Shown here: positions 8,477 through 18,450 of the stretch, one piece after another
How positions within the stretch are numbered: the stretch's first letter is position 1
Layout of the letters: the number at the start of each line of letters is the position of its first letter
Assembly (NCBI RefSeq): GCF_001742305.1
Contig: NZ_MJAT01000012.1
Coordinates: forward strand, 62,001-126,000
DNA: 64,000 nucleotides
From: Desulfuribacillus stibiiarsenatis
Lineage (GTDB): Bacteria; Bacillota; Bacilli; Desulfuribacillales; Desulfuribacillaceae
Direction: 5' to 3'
Notes under the pieces: generated by a model
Told to the model about the DNA's origin: nothing
What the model saw: only the letters and a program-made list of their open reading frames with translations
Databases searched by the model: none
Position numbers and translations under genes: made by a program

Positions 8477-9586
8477 ATGGAAAACCTGCAAAAAACTCCA
8501 TTATATCCACTGTATGAGAAGTATGGTGGTAAAATCATTGATTTTCACGGATGGGCATTGCCAGTTCAATTTCAAGGCATCATTGATGAACATCGGGCCG
8601 TTAGGACAGCAGCAGGGTTCTTTGATGTTTCTCACATGGGTGAAATCGTCATCAAAGGCAAAGATGCTGAAAGATTTATCAATCACCTTGTAACAAATGA
8701 AATTTCGAAAATGAGAATAGGTCAGGCATTATATGCAATTATGTGTTATGAGCATGGTGGAGCAATTGACGACCTCATTGTATATAAACTATCGGACATA
8801 GAGTTTCTATGTGTTGTCAATGCTTCAAATAATTCGAAAGACTATCAATGGATGATTACACAGAAGGAAACTGAAAGTTTCGATGTTGAAATTCTCAATC
8901 AATCCAATGATATAGCACAGTTTGCCATTCAGGGACCATTAGCAAGCCAAATCTTAAGACAAATGACGGACGCTCCTATCGATACTATTAAAAAATTCCG
9001 TTTCGAGCCACATTTAGATATATGTGGCACCCCTTGTCTTGTATCTCGCACAGGATACACTGGCGAAGACGGCTTTGAAATCTATGTAAAGAATGACAAA
9101 GCACTAGATTTAGCGGAGAAGGTATTACAAAAAGGAATGCCGATGGGGCTTTTACCGATTGGGTTAGGGGCTCGGGACACATTACGTTTAGAAGCGACTC
9201 TTCCCTTATATAGTCAAGAGCTCAGTGAATCGATTACACCAATAGAAGCTGGCCTAGAGAGGTTCGTAAAATTAGACAAAGATGATTTTATTGGTAGGCA
9301 AGCATTGTCGGTGCAGAAGCGAGAAGGTGTAAACAGTAAGATTATAGGGTTACGAATGATAGAAAGGGGAATCCCTCGATCTGGGTATCCAGTCTGTGTC
9401 GATGACAAACAGATTGGTTATGTGACGTCAGGCACCCTAGCCCCGACACTACAAGAACATATAGGTCTTGCTTATATTGTCAGTGAATATGCGAGCATTG
9501 GTCAAACCCTAGCCATCGAAATCCGCGGTAAAAAAGTTCTAGCAGAGGTTATTGAACTACCATTTTTGAAATCTAAAAACAAATAA
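8477..9586 (+). CDS. gcvT: Glycine cleavage system T protein (aminomethyltransferase)
   Basis: GcvT transfers the methylene group from aminomethyl-lipoyl GcvH to tetrahydrofolate, releasing ammonia. The 369-residue length is typical. Visible signatures include the N-terminal TPLYPLYEKYGGKIIDFHGW, FDVSHMGEIVIKG, the folate-site region SRTGYTGEDGFEIY and LGARDTLRLEA. AGGAGGCGACT precedes the ATG. It is the first gene after the glycine riboswitch terminator. The folD gene elsewhere in the window uses the methylene-THF product. Confidence 0.97.
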   Translation: MENLQKTPLYPLYEKYGGKIIDFHGWALPVQFQGIIDEHRAVRTAAGFFDVSHMGEIVIKGKDAERFINHLVTNEISKMRIGQALYAIMCYEHGGAIDDLIVYKLSDIEFLCVVNASNNSKDYQWMITQKETESFDVEILNQSNDIAQFAIQGPLASQILRQMTDAPIDTIKKFRFEPHLDICGTPCLVSRTGYTGEDGFEIYVKNDKALDLAEKVLQKGMPMGLLPIGLGARDTLRLEATLPLYSQELSESITPIEAGLERFVKLDKDDFIGRQALSVQKREGVNSKIIGLRMIERGIPRSGYPVCVDDKQIGYVTSGTLAPTLQEHIGLAYIVSEYASIGQTLAIEIRGKKVLAEVIELPFLKSKNK

Positions 9587-9679
9587 CCAAATAAACAAAT
9601 CTATTAATAAAAATAATTAACCAAATAAATAAACAAGTCGACAAATAGTCAAATATACAAATTACATGGAGGTATTATG

Positions 9680-10072
9680 ATGAGTGAAGTGAAGGTAGGT
9701 CTTACATACAGCAAACAGCATGAGTGGGTGTTACAAATGGAAGGCAATATAGTCAAAATTGGAATTTCTGATTATGCTCAAAATTCGTTAGGTGATATTG
9801 TATTTGTTGAACTTCCAGAGGTAGGCCGAGTCGTGAATGCGGGCGAAACAGTTGGTGTCGTAGAGTCTGTTAAAGCAGTTTCTGATATTTATATTCCACT
9901 GAGTGGCACAATACTTGCGGTGAATCAAACGCTAGAGGATCAGCCAGAGTTATTAAATGAATCGCCCTATGAATTAGGATGGATATGTGAGCTTGAGATG
10001 TCGGATGTTTCGGAGCTTAATTCCTTATTGCAGGCAGAAGAGTACCAGGAGCTTACGAAAGAGGAGGTATAA
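9680..10072 (+). CDS. gcvH: Glycine cleavage system H protein
   Basis: Lipoyl carrier protein that shuttles the aminomethyl group between the P, T and L proteins. The lipoylation site is the Lys in [14 protein letters not shown] (about residue 64). [26 protein letters not shown] H-protein residues are present ([16 protein letters not shown]). The second of two tandem ATGs (9680) has the better spacing from GGAGG. A 90-base A-rich spacer with CAAATAAA repeats separates it from gcvT. GcvH is also the expected first acceptor of octanoate from LipM, encoded downstream. Confidence 0.97.
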   Translation: MSEVKVGLTYSKQHEWVLQMEGNIVKIGISDYAQNSLGDIVFVELPEVGRVVNAGETVGVVESVKAVSDIYIPLSGTILAVNQTLEDQPELLNESPYELGWICELEMSDVSELNSLLQAEEYQELTKEEV

Positions 10073-10073
10073 C

Positions 10074-11420
10074 ATGAGCTTCCGGTACATACCCAATACA
10101 GATGCAGATAGAAAAGAAATGCTTTCAGCTATAGGAGTAGCATCGGTGGAAGATTTATTTGATACGATTCCAGAGCCTTTACGTTATCAAGGCACACTAC
10201 AAATTCCACCCGCTCAAAGAGAAGACGAATTGATGTTGAGTATGGGGGATTTAGCTAGGAAGAATGCAACGACAGATGAGTATGCAATGTTTCTTGGTGC
10301 AGGTGCGTATGATCATTATATTCCTAGCGTAGTACCGCATTTAGTGAAACGATCAGAATTCTATACGGCCTATACTCCATATCAGCCAGAAATTTCCCAG
10401 GGAATATTACAAGCTATTTTTGAATATCAGACGATGATTAGTCATTTAACGGGTCTACCAGTCGTCAATGCGTCAATGTATGATGGTCAAACAGCTCTAG
10501 CAGAAGCTGCCACTATGGCTGCAGCCAGCACAGGTAAGAAAAAGATTCTAGTATCCGAGACGATTCATCCGGAATCTCGTCAGGTCATTCAACTGTATTG
10601 TAAGGGCCAAGGGATTGAGGTTGAACAAATCCCTTGGAAAAACGGGCAAACAGATCTAGGAGCCCTCCAGAATATGCTTAATGAGAATGTAGCCGCTATG
10701 CTCATTCAATATCCCAACTTTTTCGGTGGTATTGAAGATTTACAAGCGATTCGTGAAATTATACATGCACAAAAAGCTTTGTTTGTTATATCAACTAATC
10801 CAATCGCGTTAGGCATGCTACGTTCCCCAGGAGATTTTGGTGCCGACATTGTAGTGGGTGAAGGACAGCCATTAGGGAATCCATTGTCATTTGGTGGTCC
10901 ATACCTAGGTTTTTTTGCGACCACGAATTCGCTGATGCGTAAGATTCCTGGCCGTATTGTAGGTCAAACTTTCGATGCGCAAGGGAAGCGAGGGTATGTT
11001 CTGACCCTGCAGGCAAGGGAGCAACATATTCGCAGAGAAAAGGCGACCTCCAATATTTGCTCGAATCAAGCCCTTAATGCTCTTACTGCGACCATCTATT
11101 TATCTGCATTAGGGAAGACAGGTTTTCGTGAATTGAGTGAGACCAATATGCAAAAAGCACATTATTTATTTGATAGACTACACACAAACTCTAAAATAGA
11201 ATTTCCTTTTAACACGCCGTTTTTTAATGAATTCGTGATTCAATTGCCGCAAGACATTGAGGAAGTAAACGCGAAGCTTTTAAAAAGAAAAATCATTGGC
11301 GGATATGACTTAGGAAAGGTCGCCATAGAGTTAGAAAGACACATGTTAATTGCTGTTACGGAAAAACGTACCAAACAACAAATGGATCAATTGGTTCAGG
11401 CATTGGAGGAGATTCTATGA
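10074..11420 (+). CDS. gcvPA: Glycine dehydrogenase (decarboxylating) subunit 1
   Basis: N-terminal half of the split P protein, the PLP enzyme that decarboxylates glycine and loads GcvH. It starts at ATG 10074 ([17 protein letters not shown]), two bases after the gcvH stop, with GAGGAGG upstream. Typical segments are [41 protein letters not shown] and [18 protein letters not shown]. It lacks the PLP lysine, which is in subunit 2. It ends overlapping gcvPB by 4 bases. Confidence 0.97.
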   Translation: MSFRYIPNTDADRKEMLSAIGVASVEDLFDTIPEPLRYQGTLQIPPAQREDELMLSMGDLARKNATTDEYAMFLGAGAYDHYIPSVVPHLVKRSEFYTAYTPYQPEISQGILQAIFEYQTMISHLTGLPVVNASMYDGQTALAEAATMAAASTGKKKILVSETIHPESRQVIQLYCKGQGIEVEQIPWKNGQTDLGALQNMLNENVAAMLIQYPNFFGGIEDLQAIREIIHAQKALFVISTNPIALGMLRSPGDFGADIVVGEGQPLGNPLSFGGPYLGFFATTNSLMRKIPGRIVGQTFDAQGKRGYVLTLQAREQHIRREKATSNICSNQALNALTATIYLSALGKTGFRELSETNMQKAHYLFDRLHTNSKIEFPFNTPFFNEFVIQLPQDIEEVNAKLLKRKIIGGYDLGKVAIELERHMLIAVTEKRTKQQMDQLVQALEEIL

Positions 11421-12871
11421 CACATCCCTTGATTTTTGAAATCTCCAAGGAAGGGCGAAGAGCAAGTACTGTTCCGAAGATGGATGTACCTTTTAAGGAA
11501 TTGAATCAGATGTTGCCTGAGAACTTCATAAGGATACAGCCTGTAGATTTACCAGAAGTAAGTGAAGTGGAGCTAGTGCGCCATTATACTGCACTTTCGA
11601 GAAGGAATTTTGGTGTCGATAACGGCTTTTATCCATTAGGATCTTGTACGATGAAATATAATCCGAAAATCAACGAAGATGTTGCAGGTCTTTCGGGTTT
11701 TACTAATATTCATCCCTATCAGGATTCTTCCAACGTGCAAGGTGCATTGCAGTTACTATATGAGCTACAAAGAGATTTATCAGAAATCACAGGCATGGAG
11801 CAGTTTTCACTGCAGCCTGCAGCTGGCGCACATGGCGAGTGGGTGGGTCTGATGATGATTCGAGCGTATCATGAGGCTAGAGGAGAGAAGCGCACGAAGG
11901 TAATAGTCCCAGATACAGCCCATGGCACGAATCCTGCAAGTGCCACAGTCGCAGGATATGATGTCGTAACAATCCGCTCCAATTTATATGGGGCAGTTGA
12001 CTTGAATGAATTACGAAAGCATTTAGATAGTGATGTAGCAGCCCTCATGCTAACCAACCCTAGTACGTTAGGTTTATTTGAAGAAAATATTACAGAAATT
12101 GCCGATATGGTGCATGCTTGCGGTGGATTGTTATATTACGATGGTGCGAATCTCAACGCTATCATTGGGCAAACTCGTCCTGGGGACATGGGGTTTGATG
12201 TTGTGCATCTAAATCTCCATAAAACATTCGCAACTCCTCATGGTGGTGGTGGACCAGGGGCGGGCCCTGTTGGTGTGGCATCAAAGCTTGTCCCTTATCT
12301 GCCAGTACCAAGGATTGAGAAACAGGAAGAACTATACTTTCTGAATTATGATGCACCACAGTCAATCGGTAAAAGTAAAGGATTTTATGGGAATTTTGGT
12401 GTGCTAGTGCGAGCATATGCCTATATTCGAACGATGGGGCCGGAAGGCTTACAAGCAGTTTCTGAGAATGCAGTACTTAACGCCAACTATATGATGAATG
12501 AACTGAAAAAGCACTACTACCTTCCGTTTGATCAAGTATGTATGCATGAATTTGTATTATCCGCATCTAATCAAAAGAAACAAGGTGTACGTGCTATCGA
12601 TATTGCCAAGCGACTATTAGATTACGGTTACCATCCTCCGACAATCTATTTTCCATTGATTATTGATGAGGCGATTATGATTGAACCAACAGAGACAGAG
12701 AGCAAGGAAACATTAGACCAGTTCGTTCAAGTTATGATTAAGATTGCACAAGATATAATGGAGAATCCAGAGGAAATATTAGAGGCTCCCAAGACCACTT
12801 CATATAAAAGATTTGATGAAACGAAGGCTGCTCGTACTCCAATCGTAAAATGGCAGAAGGAGAATGTATAA
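11417..12871 (+). CDS. gcvPB: Glycine dehydrogenase (decarboxylating) subunit 2
   Basis: C-terminal half of the split P protein carrying the PLP-binding lysine in [20 protein letters not shown] (around residue 272). Other family segments are [33 protein letters not shown] and [12 protein letters not shown]. The 484-residue length is normal. The ATG overlaps the gcvPA stop (ATGA). Its stop is immediately followed by the ATG of a radical SAM gene, with no intergenic base, so the operon continues into lipoate assembly genes. Confidence 0.97.
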   Translation: MTHPLIFEISKEGRRASTVPKMDVPFKELNQMLPENFIRIQPVDLPEVSEVELVRHYTALSRRNFGVDNGFYPLGSCTMKYNPKINEDVAGLSGFTNIHPYQDSSNVQGALQLLYELQRDLSEITGMEQFSLQPAAGAHGEWVGLMMIRAYHEARGEKRTKVIVPDTAHGTNPASATVAGYDVVTIRSNLYGAVDLNELRKHLDSDVAALMLTNPSTLGLFEENITEIADMVHACGGLLYYDGANLNAIIGQTRPGDMGFDVVHLNLHKTFATPHGGGGPGAGPVGVASKLVPYLPVPRIEKQEELYFLNYDAPQSIGKSKGFYGNFGVLVRAYAYIRTMGPEGLQAVSENAVLNANYMMNELKKHYYLPFDQVCMHEFVLSASNQKKQGVRAIDIAKRLLDYGYHPPTIYFPLIIDEAIMIEPTETESKETLDQFVQVMIKIAQDIMENPEEILEAPKTTSYKRFDETKAARTPIVKWQKENV

Positions 12872-13771
12872 ATGGAACCAATCCTTCACATCGCTTCTCC
12901 ATTAGTACAACTCTTGAGCGAAAGTTGGAAGGTTCGACAGATGAATTTTCCCATGACAATTCACTTCGATTACCCAGAGCGGACACCTGCTGTCAGCTTA
13001 ACAGGCTCTCATTGTGAGCTTGATTGCGCTCATTGTGGAGGTCATTACTTAAAGGGAATGGCAGACAAGCAGACAGCACATCAAGCAATAGCAAGTAAAA
13101 GTGCACAGTCCTGTCTAATCAGTGGTGGCTGTAATCACCATGGAGCAGTCAATGTAATGAGTGAGATGCCTTATATCGAGTCATTGAAGCAACAGCTTCA
13201 CGGTCATAAAACAGTAAATATGCATGTAGGGGTCATGAATCAAGAACAGATTCGCAAGGTCGCCGATGTTGCAGATATCGTATCATATGATCTCGTAGGA
13301 GATGATGAAACGATTGCGGAGGTATATGGTACGGATTGTTGTGTCAAGGATTACGAGGATTGCTATGTGGAACTCCGTAAACATACTCAAGTAGTCCCAC
13401 ATATATGTATTGGGCTACGCGGAGGAAAGCTAGGGCATGAATTCCATGCATTAGAGATTTTGCAACGGCATGGAGCGGAATCTATCGTTTTCATTGTATT
13501 CATACCTACTAAGGGCACAAGATATGCAGATAGACAGCCACCTGTTATAGAAGAAGTCATAGAACTGATTGCTAAGGCAAGACTTATGTTCCCGAATATT
13601 CCAATCTCTCTTGGTTGCATGCGTCCGAAAGGAGCCTATCGTGCGAAGCTGGACTGTTTAGCCATTCAAGCAGGAGTGAATCGGATGGTGATCCCTACTG
13701 CACCAGCGAGAATGCTAGCAGAACAACTGCAGTTAACGGCAATAAAGGGCGAGGAGTGCTGTGTGTTATGA
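12872..13771 (+). CDS. Radical SAM protein, probable LipS1/LipS2-type lipoyl synthase partner
   Basis: A 299-residue radical SAM enzyme with the [4Fe-4S] motif CELDCAHC (CxxxCxxC) after residue 49. It contains many further cysteines, including SCLISGGCNHHG, GTDCCVKDYEDC, the LGCMRPKG motif and a C-terminal GEECCVL, some of which may bind an auxiliary cluster. It abuts gcvPB and overlaps the next radical SAM gene by 4 bases, and lipM follows. This context suggests one of the two proteins (LipS1/LipS2) that replace LipA by inserting the two sulfurs into octanoyl-protein. Which of the two it is cannot be decided by eye. The alternative is another radical SAM enzyme linked to glycine metabolism. 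Confidence 0.72.
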   Translation: MEPILHIASPLVQLLSESWKVRQMNFPMTIHFDYPERTPAVSLTGSHCELDCAHCGGHYLKGMADKQTAHQAIASKSAQSCLISGGCNHHGAVNVMSEMPYIESLKQQLHGHKTVNMHVGVMNQEQIRKVADVADIVSYDLVGDDETIAEVYGTDCCVKDYEDCYVELRKHTQVVPHICIGLRGGKLGHEFHALEILQRHGAESIVFIVFIPTKGTRYADRQPPVIEEVIELIAKARLMFPNIPISLGCMRPKGAYRAKLDCLAIQAGVNRMVIPTAPARMLAEQLQLTAIKGEECCVL

Positions 13772-14766
13772 GTGAAGCTAACCAACGGATTAAGGTTTCA
13801 GCGGGAACATTACAAGCACTTGGTATACGAAAGAGTCGTGTAGATGCAACATCTACAACTGCATATTTGTTATCAGAAGGTGAATGTCAGAATCGATGCT
13901 CCTTTTGTGCGCAAGCAACAAGCAGTCAGGCAAAAGCAAATGTATTAGGGAGAATTTCTTGGCCTGAACAGGATATCCAATCGATTGCAGCAAAGATAGA
14001 AACCGCGTATCAGCAAAAACGCGTGAGGCGTACCTGTTTGCAAGTCGTACGTAATCCTGAGGCGAAACAGTACATTGAAGAAGTTGTAGGAGCCATTACA
14101 CAACAATCAACAATTCCAATATGCGTTTCTGCAGATATAAATAGCTTGGATGAAATTCAAGATTTACTAGATATGGGTGTAGAGAAAGTGAGTATTGCTT
14201 TGGATGCGGTCAATCCAAAGATTTTTCAATCAGTAAAAGGTGGCTCTTTAGAACATCGCCTCAAACTGCTAACGACTGCTGCGCAATATTTCCCGAATCG
14301 TATGAGTACCCACTTAATTGTTGGTTTAGGAGAAACTGAGCAAGAGATGGTGGAAATGATTGATAGACTCTTGCAAAAGCATATAACAATCGCATTATTT
14401 GCTTTTACACCCATTAAAGGAACGGCACTACAGTTTCAGCCTGCACCAGTAATTGGACACTATCGAAGAGTACAGATCGCCCTGTACTTATTAATGAACC
14501 ACAAGACACAGTATGAACATTTACAATTCGATACCGCAGGTAAGATTATCGATTTTGGACTAACGAAACACCAAATAGTAGAGGTTTTATTGGATACGAG
14601 CGGCAAGGCGTTTGAAACGACTGGTTGTGATGATTGTAACCGACCATACTATAATGAGAAACCGGGAAAAACTTTATATAATTACCCATACGCATTAAAT
14701 GTAGAGCAAGTGAAGCAAGCAATATTGGATGCGGAAATCATCGATGTTTCGGACTTGAAAAGTTAA
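13768..14766 (+). CDS. BioB-like radical SAM protein, probable LipS1/LipS2-type lipoyl synthase partner
   Basis: A 332-residue radical SAM enzyme resembling biotin synthase, with CQNRCSFC (CxxxCxxC) near residue 37, VSADINSLDEI, STHLIVGLGETEQE and IALFAFTPIKGT. The C-terminal GCDDCNRPYYNEKPGKTLYNYP adds two close cysteines. It starts at ATG 13768, overlapping the previous stop (ATGA) with GAGGAG upstream. There are no other biotin genes around it. A pair of BioB-like radical SAM proteins with an octanoyltransferase and GcvH is the pattern of the LipS1/LipS2 lipoyl synthase system, so sulfur insertion into octanoyl-GcvH is the preferred role. A stand-alone biotin synthase is less likely given the context. 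Confidence 0.72.
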   Translation: MSEANQRIKVSAGTLQALGIRKSRVDATSTTAYLLSEGECQNRCSFCAQATSSQAKANVLGRISWPEQDIQSIAAKIETAYQQKRVRRTCLQVVRNPEAKQYIEEVVGAITQQSTIPICVSADINSLDEIQDLLDMGVEKVSIALDAVNPKIFQSVKGGSLEHRLKLLTTAAQYFPNRMSTHLIVGLGETEQEMVEMIDRLLQKHITIALFAFTPIKGTALQFQPAPVIGHYRRVQIALYLLMNHKTQYEHLQFDTAGKIIDFGLTKHQIVEVLLDTSGKAFETTGCDDCNRPYYNEKPGKTLYNYPYALNVEQVKQAILDAEIIDVSDLKS

Positions 14767-14807
14767 GTTTTAAGAAAAATAGGTTTTACGAAGAGTAGGT
14801 GTTATGA

Positions 14808-15620
14808 ATGGAAGAATGGCGGTTAATAATAGACCAGGAGCCACTTGCGGGAAGTATGAATATGGCAATTGATGAAGCGATTCATACCCTTTATACGAGT
14901 GTTAACAGACCTACTTTAAGATTTTATCAGTGGGCACGGCCAACAATTTCAATCGGATATTTTCAGTTTTTAGAGCGAGAGATTGATGGGCAAGCGCTAA
15001 AAGAGAGAAACATGGATATCATAAGAAGACAAACAGGGGGACGGACCGTCCTACATAGCAATGAAATCACCTATAGTATCGTTATACCAGAACAGCATGC
15101 GAAACTGCCCCCGGGGACGAATGATTCCTACCGAAAGATTAGCCAATGCTTGCAAGTAGGCTTTCGCTATTTACAAATAGAAACTTCGTGGAAATCTAAT
15201 GTGGAAAAAATGCACCATCAGACATCTGCCTGCTTTGATACTCCAGCAAAGTATGAACTTCTCATCGATGGGAAGAAAATTGTCGGGAGCGCACAAAAGC
15301 GAGAAGCAGGAGTCATTTTACAGCATGGCTCGATACCGATAAAGAACCACGCGTATGATTTATTCGATGTGTTAAAGTTTGAATCCGTTGAAGAGCGGAA
15401 ACATATGAGAAAAAGGTATGAAACAAAGGCGTCATACCTTGAAGAAGTTGTGTTAGGAGAAGTGTCTTCAGAACAAGTAATACACGCATTTTGCAAAGGA
15501 TTTCAGGAGGTTTTCGCAGTGCATCTAAAGGCAGAAAGACTCTTAGATGAGGAAAAAAAGCTCGCCCTATCCCTAGTGGCAAATAAATATGGAACTCACC
15601 AATGGAATTATCGACGATAG
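14808..15620 (+). CDS. lipM: Octanoyl-[ACP]:GcvH octanoyltransferase LipM
   Basis: Member of the LplA/LipB/BirA acyltransferase fold. Its similarity to B. subtilis LipM is visible across the length: RFYQWARPTISIGYFQ, RRQTGGRTVLHSNEITYS, the catalytic-Cys segment SACFDTPAKYEL, KKIVGSAQKREAGVILQHGS and the kinase-like tail TKASYLEE. LipM moves octanoate from acyl carrier protein to GcvH, making the substrate for sulfur insertion. The 270-residue length is normal. It lies 41 bases after the second radical SAM gene, completing a de novo lipoylation cassette in the glycine operon. Confidence 0.9.
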   Translation: MEEWRLIIDQEPLAGSMNMAIDEAIHTLYTSVNRPTLRFYQWARPTISIGYFQFLEREIDGQALKERNMDIIRRQTGGRTVLHSNEITYSIVIPEQHAKLPPGTNDSYRKISQCLQVGFRYLQIETSWKSNVEKMHHQTSACFDTPAKYELLIDGKKIVGSAQKREAGVILQHGSIPIKNHAYDLFDVLKFESVEERKHMRKRYETKASYLEEVVLGEVSSEQVIHAFCKGFQEVFAVHLKAERLLDEEKKLALSLVANKYGTHQWNYRR

Positions 15621-15684
15621 TGAATTGCTAGAACGAAAGAATTACAGTATGATAATAAAAAATAGGCTAGGGGTGAATGTCCTA

Positions 15685-16026
15685 ATGAATTTGCGTGTAG
15701 AAATGCTAAAGGCACTTGCGGATGAAACACGTCTGCAAATTCTATCGATGCTTTACGTAAGGGATTGCTGTGTGTGTGAGTTGACTTACGGATTAGAAAA
15801 GACACAACCATCTATATCGCAGCATTTGCGTAAAATGAAACATGCAGGGTTGGTTACGGAAAATAAACAGGGATCTTGGGTAATTTACTCTTTACGAAAA
15901 GACATTCCCCAGTGGATTCATTTGCTATTACAAGAAGTGAATAAACCAGAGGAAATATTTCATAAGATACAGCAGAGTGATTTGAATTTACCTTGTTCAC
16001 TTCAAGGGAAAATCACCAATTGTTAA
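15685..16026 (+). CDS. ArsR/SmtB-family transcriptional regulator
   Basis: A 113-residue winged-helix repressor of the ArsR family: MLKALADETRLQILSML, then CVCELTYGLEKTQPSISQHLRKMKHAGLV (DNA-recognition helix). The segment RDCCVCELT matches the As(III)-binding ELCVCDL motif of classical ArsR, with cysteines at the start of the recognition domain. The ATG at 15685 with GGGTGA upstream gives a normal N-terminus; an in-frame upstream ATG at 15589 inside lipM would add 32 unlikely residues. It lies between lipM and nrdJ. No arsenic resistance gene is adjacent, so its target is unclear. Confidence 0.85.
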   Translation: MNLRVEMLKALADETRLQILSMLYVRDCCVCELTYGLEKTQPSISQHLRKMKHAGLVTENKQGSWVIYSLRKDIPQWIHLLLQEVNKPEEIFHKIQQSDLNLPCSLQGKITNC

Positions 16027-16071
16027 TGTTACCATTTATTAAAGTTACCATTTCCAAGGGAGTGACGTTCT

Positions 16072-18333
16072 ATGGAGCTCAGTCAAAATGCTAGAATCGT
16101 ATTAGAAAAGCGATATCTAAAAAAAGAAAACGGACAAGTCATAGAAACTCCTGAACAATTACTGAAAAGAGTAGCGCAAAATGTAGCACAAGCGGATTAT
16201 AATTACCAGAAAAGCCCTGAACAAGTGGCTGAAGTAGAGCAAGGATTTTTTGAAATCATGGATAGTTTAGAATTCCTACCGAACTCTCCGACGTTGATGA
16301 ATGCAGGGAATGAACTGCAGCAGCTTTCGGCTTGTTTCGTACTTCCTGTAGAAGATTCGATGGAAGGTATATTCGATGCGTTAAAATATGCGGCGTTAAT
16401 ACATAAGAGCGGTGGTGGGACTGGATTTTCATTTTCTCGTCTTCGCCCGAAACATGATATTGTAAGGACAACGGGCGGGGTAGCGAGTGGCCCGCTTTCT
16501 TTTATGAAGATTTTTAATACTGCGACGGATGTAGTGAAACAAGGAGGCACTCGAAGAGGGGCCAACATGGCAATTTTAAGAGTGGACCATCCAGACATTA
16601 TTGAATTTATAAAAGCCAAGAAAAATAAAGAAGAATTTACGAATTTTAATTTTTCTGTAGGAATTACACAATCATTTATGGATGCGGTTGTGAACAGTGA
16701 GAATTATCCGTTAGTTCATCCAAAACAGGGACATGTTGTAGAAGAGCTATCGGCACAAAAGGTATTTGACTTACTTGTAGAAATGGCCTGGGATAATGGT
16801 GAACCAGGGATTGTATTTCTAGATCGGATTAATCAGGATAACCCAACACCTGCAGTAGGAGATATAGAAAGCACTAATCCTTGTGGTGAACAACCACTAC
16901 TACCCTATGAATCCTGCAATTTAGGATCAGTAAATCTTAGTAAGTTCGTGAGGAACCAAGCAATTGATTATGATCGGTTGAAGCAAGTGATACATACAGC
17001 CATACATTTCTTAGATAATGTCATTGATATGAATCAATATCCCTTGCCAGAAGTTGAGCAAATCACGAAAGCAAATCGCAAGATTGGTCTAGGAGTTATG
17101 GGGTTTGCCGATATGCTGATTCAATTAGGCCTGCCATATCAATCGACACAAGCAATTCAGACAGCGAAAGATGTCATGGGATTTATTCGTCAAGAAGCAA
17201 GAAATGCATCGAATACATTAGCTGAGAAGCGTGGCATGTTCCCAAATTTCCCTAATAGTATCTATCAGCAAGCAAGCAAGCATCTTCCGTTACGGAATGC
17301 AACACTCACTACAATCGCGCCAACGGGTACATTAAGTATCCTTGCCAGTAGCTCTTCAGGCATAGAGCCGCTGTATTCTATCGCGTTTACGAGGACAATT
17401 TTAGATGGGCAAAAGCTTGTAGAAGTCCATCCATATTTTAAAGAGTTAGCCGAGCAAAAGGGATTTTATTCAAAAGAGCTCATTGAAAGGATTGCGCGTA
17501 CTGGATCAGTACAAGGATTCAACGAAGTACCGCAAGACATTCAAGCATTGTTCGTAACGGCACATGATATAACACCAGAAGCACATGTGCGCATGCAAGC
17601 GGCATTTCAAGAATATACAGATAATGCAGTTTCGAAAACAGTAAACTTCCCTCATGATGCAACTCAAGATGACATCAGTCAAGCATTTATTCTTGCTTAC
17701 CAGCTTGGCTGTAAAGGAATTACAGTATATCGTGATGGTAGTAGAAGTGGCCAAGTTCTAAGCACATCGAATACTACTAAACAGACAACTAGCAATAATC
17801 CTATCCATACGCCTATCCATCCTATTAGTGAAACGCGTAACGAAAAAGCGATTATAGGTACGGAAGTTCGTCCTAGACCAGATACGACCTTTGGCCGCAC
17901 GGAAAGAATTCCAACAGCTTATGGCAATATGTATGTAACGATTAATGAAGATGAATATGGAATTTGCGAAGTATTTGCCCAGACCGGGAAGTCAGGTGGC
18001 GATGCGGCTGCTAATAATGAAGCAATTGCACGATTGATTTCAATATCTCTACGAGCAGGAATTTCCGTTGAAGAAATTATCAAGCAATTGCGTGGAATTC
18101 GTGCATCATCGCCGACATGGTTTCATGGAGGAATGGTGTTATCAGGCCCTGATGGTATTGCGATTGCCCTTGAGCGCTACCTACATTTCAAGAAGACAGG
18201 GAAAGAGATGGAGCGTAATATCACAGCCATCGATTTAGCAACAATTCCAGAATGCCCGGAATGTAACGGCAAGCTACAGTACGAAGAGGGCTGCTCTAAA
18301 TGTGTAAGCTGTGGATACTCAATGTGTCATTAA
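16072..18333 (+). CDS. nrdJ: Adenosylcobalamin-dependent ribonucleoside-diphosphate reductase
   Basis: Class II ribonucleotide reductase making deoxynucleotides with coenzyme B12 and no oxygen requirement. Seen are the N-terminal substrate Cys in QQLSACFVLPVEDS, SGGGTGFSFSRLRP, the catalytic STNPCGEQPLLPYESCNLGS, and TIAPTGTLSILAS. A TSCPD domain (about residues 605-690) and a C-terminal zinc-ribbon-like CPECN...CSKCVSCGYSMC redox tail follow. The 753-residue length fits the family. AAGGGAGTGACG precedes the ATG. No cobalamin riboswitch is visible in front; the 45-base spacer from the arsR-like gene holds a doubled GTTACCATTT. Confidence 0.96.
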   Translation: MELSQNARIVLEKRYLKKENGQVIETPEQLLKRVAQNVAQADYNYQKSPEQVAEVEQGFFEIMDSLEFLPNSPTLMNAGNELQQLSACFVLPVEDSMEGIFDALKYAALIHKSGGGTGFSFSRLRPKHDIVRTTGGVASGPLSFMKIFNTATDVVKQGGTRRGANMAILRVDHPDIIEFIKAKKNKEEFTNFNFSVGITQSFMDAVVNSENYPLVHPKQGHVVEELSAQKVFDLLVEMAWDNGEPGIVFLDRINQDNPTPAVGDIESTNPCGEQPLLPYESCNLGSVNLSKFVRNQAIDYDRLKQVIHTAIHFLDNVIDMNQYPLPEVEQITKANRKIGLGVMGFADMLIQLGLPYQSTQAIQTAKDVMGFIRQEARNASNTLAEKRGMFPNFPNSIYQQASKHLPLRNATLTTIAPTGTLSILASSSSGIEPLYSIAFTRTILDGQKLVEVHPYFKELAEQKGFYSKELIERIARTGSVQGFNEVPQDIQALFVTAHDITPEAHVRMQAAFQEYTDNAVSKTVNFPHDATQDDISQAFILAYQLGCKGITVYRDGSRSGQVLSTSNTTKQTTSNNPIHTPIHPISETRNEKAIIGTEVRPRPDTTFGRTERIPTAYGNMYVTINEDEYGICEVFAQTGKSGGDAAANNEAIARLISISLRAGISVEEIIKQLRGIRASSPTWFHGGMVLSGPDGIAIALERYLHFKKTGKEMERNITAIDLATIPECPECNGKLQYEEGCSKCVSCGYSMCH

Positions 18334-18354
18334 ATTATATTCAGGAAGATATAA

Positions 18355-18412
18355 AGTTGAAATATATGTAGTTGAAATACACGTAGTTGGATTATTGTAG
18401 TTGAATATTTAT
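18355..18412 (+). repeat. 15-base tandem repeat upstream of aroQ
   Basis: Four head-to-tail degenerate units starting AGTTGAAATATATGT, AGTTGAAATACACGT, AGTTGGATTATTGT and AGTTGAATATTTAT. The region lies between nrdJ and aroQ. No ORF and no clear hairpin; it could be slippage-prone DNA or an array of binding sites. Confidence 0.6.
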
Positions 18413-18450
18413 TCACGTGATAGGTAGAAAAATATCAAGGGGGAAAAACA

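Noticed and set aside
13768-14766. Annotation as biotin synthase BioB
   Set aside because: It resembles BioB, but there are no biotin genes nearby and it is coupled to a second radical SAM gene and lipM in the glycine cleavage operon.
16027-16071. Cobalamin or NrdR control region for nrdJ
   Set aside because: The 45-base gap is too short for a B12 riboswitch, and the doubled GTTACCATTT does not match an NrdR box.
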